In this document: positions 5,973 to 7,136 of the stretch, one piece after another
Numbering within the stretch: position 1 is the stretch's first letter
How the letters are laid out: each line of letters begins with the position of its first letter
Source of the DNA: Methylovulum sp.
GTDB taxonomy: Bacteria; Pseudomonadota; Gammaproteobacteria; Methylococcales; Methylomonadaceae
Length of the DNA: 7,136 nucleotides
Direction: 5' to 3'
Assembly: GCA_028713595.1 (NCBI GenBank)
Contig: JAQTNZ010000130.1
Location: forward strand, 1 to 7,136
Translations under genes and position numbers: made by a program
Notes under the pieces: generated by a model
The model's input: the letters and a program-made list of their open reading frames with translations, nothing else
Databases searched by the model: none
Told to the model about the DNA's origin: nothing

Positions 5973-7136
5973 TTAAAAAATACCGTTTTTCTCAATCGGT
6001 GCGGCATCTGTTGTTAGGTTTAGCCAGCTAAGAACCCCGGCCCCCGCCTTACGGCCACTGGCAAAACAGGCGGTCAACAAATAGCCGCCTGTGGGGGCTT
6101 CCCAATCGAGCATTTCCCCAGCGCAAAAGACTCCGGGGCGGGCCGTTAGCATCAAGTCTTCGTTAAGGGCGGTAAAAGGCACGCCGCCTGCGCTACTGAT
6201 GGCTTCCGCCAGGGGGCGGGTCGCGAGCAATAACAGCGGTAAGGCTTTGATGGACAAGGCGAGTTTGTCGGGGTCGTTAAAATCGCCTATCGGTAGCAAC
6301 TCCCGCAACAGACCTGCTTTTACCCCGTCTAAGCCGACATTTTTGCGTAGGACATTAGCCATAGAGGTTTTACCGCGTGGTTGGGCCAACCGTTGGCGCA
6401 GCCACGGTAGCTCTTTATCGGGCAGCAAATCCAGATGGATGAGGGCATTGCCCGTCCGGTTGATGCTGTTGCGCAAGCTGGACGATAGGCTATAAATCAA
6501 GCCGCCTTCGATGCCGGTTTCGGTGATGACGCATTCGCCTATCTGGCTTGCCGTTTCGCCATCGGTGCGGACATGGCGGATGCCTAGCGTTTTGACAGGT
6601 TGCCCGGCATAGCGGTGTTTAAAATAATCGCTCCACGCGGTTTCAAAACCGCAATTGGCGGGTTGGAAAGGCTGTACCGGAATACCCTGTTCTGCAAACA
6701 CGGCTTGCCAGTGTCCGGTAGAGCCTAATTGCGGCCAACTGGCTCCGCCTAAGGCGAAAATGACCGCATCGACGGACTGAGTTTGCTCGCCTTGGGGCGT
6801 TTGAAAAACCAAGCTATGGGGATGGCCGTCCGCCCAGCCTGTCCATAGCTGGCGGGTGTGGATATGCACCCCCGCTTCGCGTAGCCGCCGTAGCCATGCG
6901 CGTAATAACGGGGCGGCTTTCATGTCGGTGGGAAACACCCGCCCTGACGAACCTACAAAGGTGCCGATGCCCAACTCCGTTAGCCATGCCCGCACGGCGG
7001 TGGGCGGAAAGTCCTTAAGCAGGGCGGTGACCTCCGCTTCATGGTCGCCATAACGCGACAAAAATAGCGGCAAGGGTTCGGAATGGGTGATATTCATGCC
7101 GCGTTTGCCCGCCATCAGGAATTTGCGCCCAACAGT
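5973..7136 (-). CDS. TIGR03862-type FAD-dependent flavoprotein (HI0933-like), 5' end missing
   Basis: The frame is open to the right edge; codons at 7116-7136 add TVGRKFL before MAGKRGMN, so the ATG at 7113-7115 is internal. In all 387 residues are visible, and the N-terminal Rossmann GxGxxG segment lies beyond the window. The motif GRKFLMAGKRGMNITHSE is the family form of the HI0933/YhiN second FAD motif. Others are TFVGSSGRVFP, MKAAPLLRAWLRRL, ALGGASWPQLGSTG, PANCGFETAWSD, TETGIEGGLIYSLS, RPLAEAISSAGGV, and near the end PGVFCAGEMLDWEAPTGGY with LLTACFASGRKAG, the C-terminal FAD contact. It is probably a cytoplasmic oxidoreductase. The reaction is not known for this family as far as I know. 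It precedes pdxJ on the same strand with 72 bp between them, so co-transcription is possible, though a flavin-B6 link is not shown. Confidence 0.88.
   Translation of the reverse strand, partial: TVGRKFLMAGKRGMNITHSEPLPLFLSRYGDHEAEVTALLKDFPPTAVRAWLTELGIGTFVGSSGRVFPTDMKAAPLLRAWLRRLREAGVHIHTRQLWTGWADGHPHSLVFQTPQGEQTQSVDAVIFALGGASWPQLGSTGHWQAVFAEQGIPVQPFQPANCGFETAWSDYFKHRYAGQPVKTLGIRHVRTDGETASQIGECVITETGIEGGLIYSLSSSLRNSINRTGNALIHLDLLPDKELPWLRQRLAQPRGKTSMANVLRKNVGLDGVKAGLLRELLPIGDFNDPDKLALSIKALPLLLLATRPLAEAISSAGGVPFTALNEDLMLTARPGVFCAGEMLDWEAPTGGYLLTACFASGRKAGAGVLSWLNLTTDAAPIEKNGIF

Noticed and set aside
6091..7053. Plus-strand frames opposite the flavoprotein gene
   Set aside because: They show no motif, and the minus frame carries the whole series of flavoprotein motifs.

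Overview
The window looks like chromosomal core DNA of a gammaproteobacterium. TldD and PdxJ both read very close to their enterobacterial counterparts, and a nitrilase-family gene lies just before tldD, an arrangement I recall from other gammaproteobacteria. GC content is moderate and AT-rich spacers separate the genes. A short palindrome (GCGGGC-AAGAT-GCCCGC) after the first operon reminded me of methanotrophs (Methylococcales), but that placement is a guess and not proved by anything here. I see no phage, insertion sequence, CRISPR array, rRNA or tRNA.

Layout, left to right. (1) Positions 2-97 (+) are the last 31 codons of a carbon-nitrogen hydrolase (nitrilase superfamily). (2) Positions 99-686 (+) encode a small lipoprotein whose C-terminal half resembles one BamC/NlpB helix-grip domain; its possible GTG start at 90 overlaps the nitrilase end. 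(3) A 231-243 bp spacer carries a REP-like palindrome. (4) Positions 930-2369 (+) are tldD, a metalloprotease subunit with an intact HExxxH motif. (5) Converging on tldD with only 6 bp between stop codons is a minus-strand gene (3674-2376) for an exported glutaredoxin-like domain fused to a CcdA/DsbD-like membrane domain. (6) A 327 bp divergent intergenic region holds operator-like repeats and a good sigma70-type promoter for the next gene. (7) Positions 4002-4952 (+) encode a TPR protein with an acidic Ala/Glu/Pro/Val tail built from a 36-bp tandem repeat. (8) A 204 bp convergent spacer contains a nested long-range inverted repeat with C7/G8 tracts and an A6/T6 palindrome. (9) pdxJ (5900-5157, -) is preceded by (10) a TIGR03862-type flavoprotein (-), cut by the right edge of the window.

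Functionally, the window joins envelope biogenesis (BamC-like lipoprotein, thiol-disulfide membrane protein), peptide maturation or proteolysis (TldD), vitamin B6 synthesis (PdxJ) and a flavoenzyme of unknown substrate. Nothing shows that these form one pathway. No complete new system is visible. The items most worth a second look are the one-domain BamC-like lipoprotein between nitrilase and tldD, the glutaredoxin-CcdA fusion with an extra linker cysteine pair, the repeat-tailed TPR protein, and the nested inverted repeat at 4973-5092.
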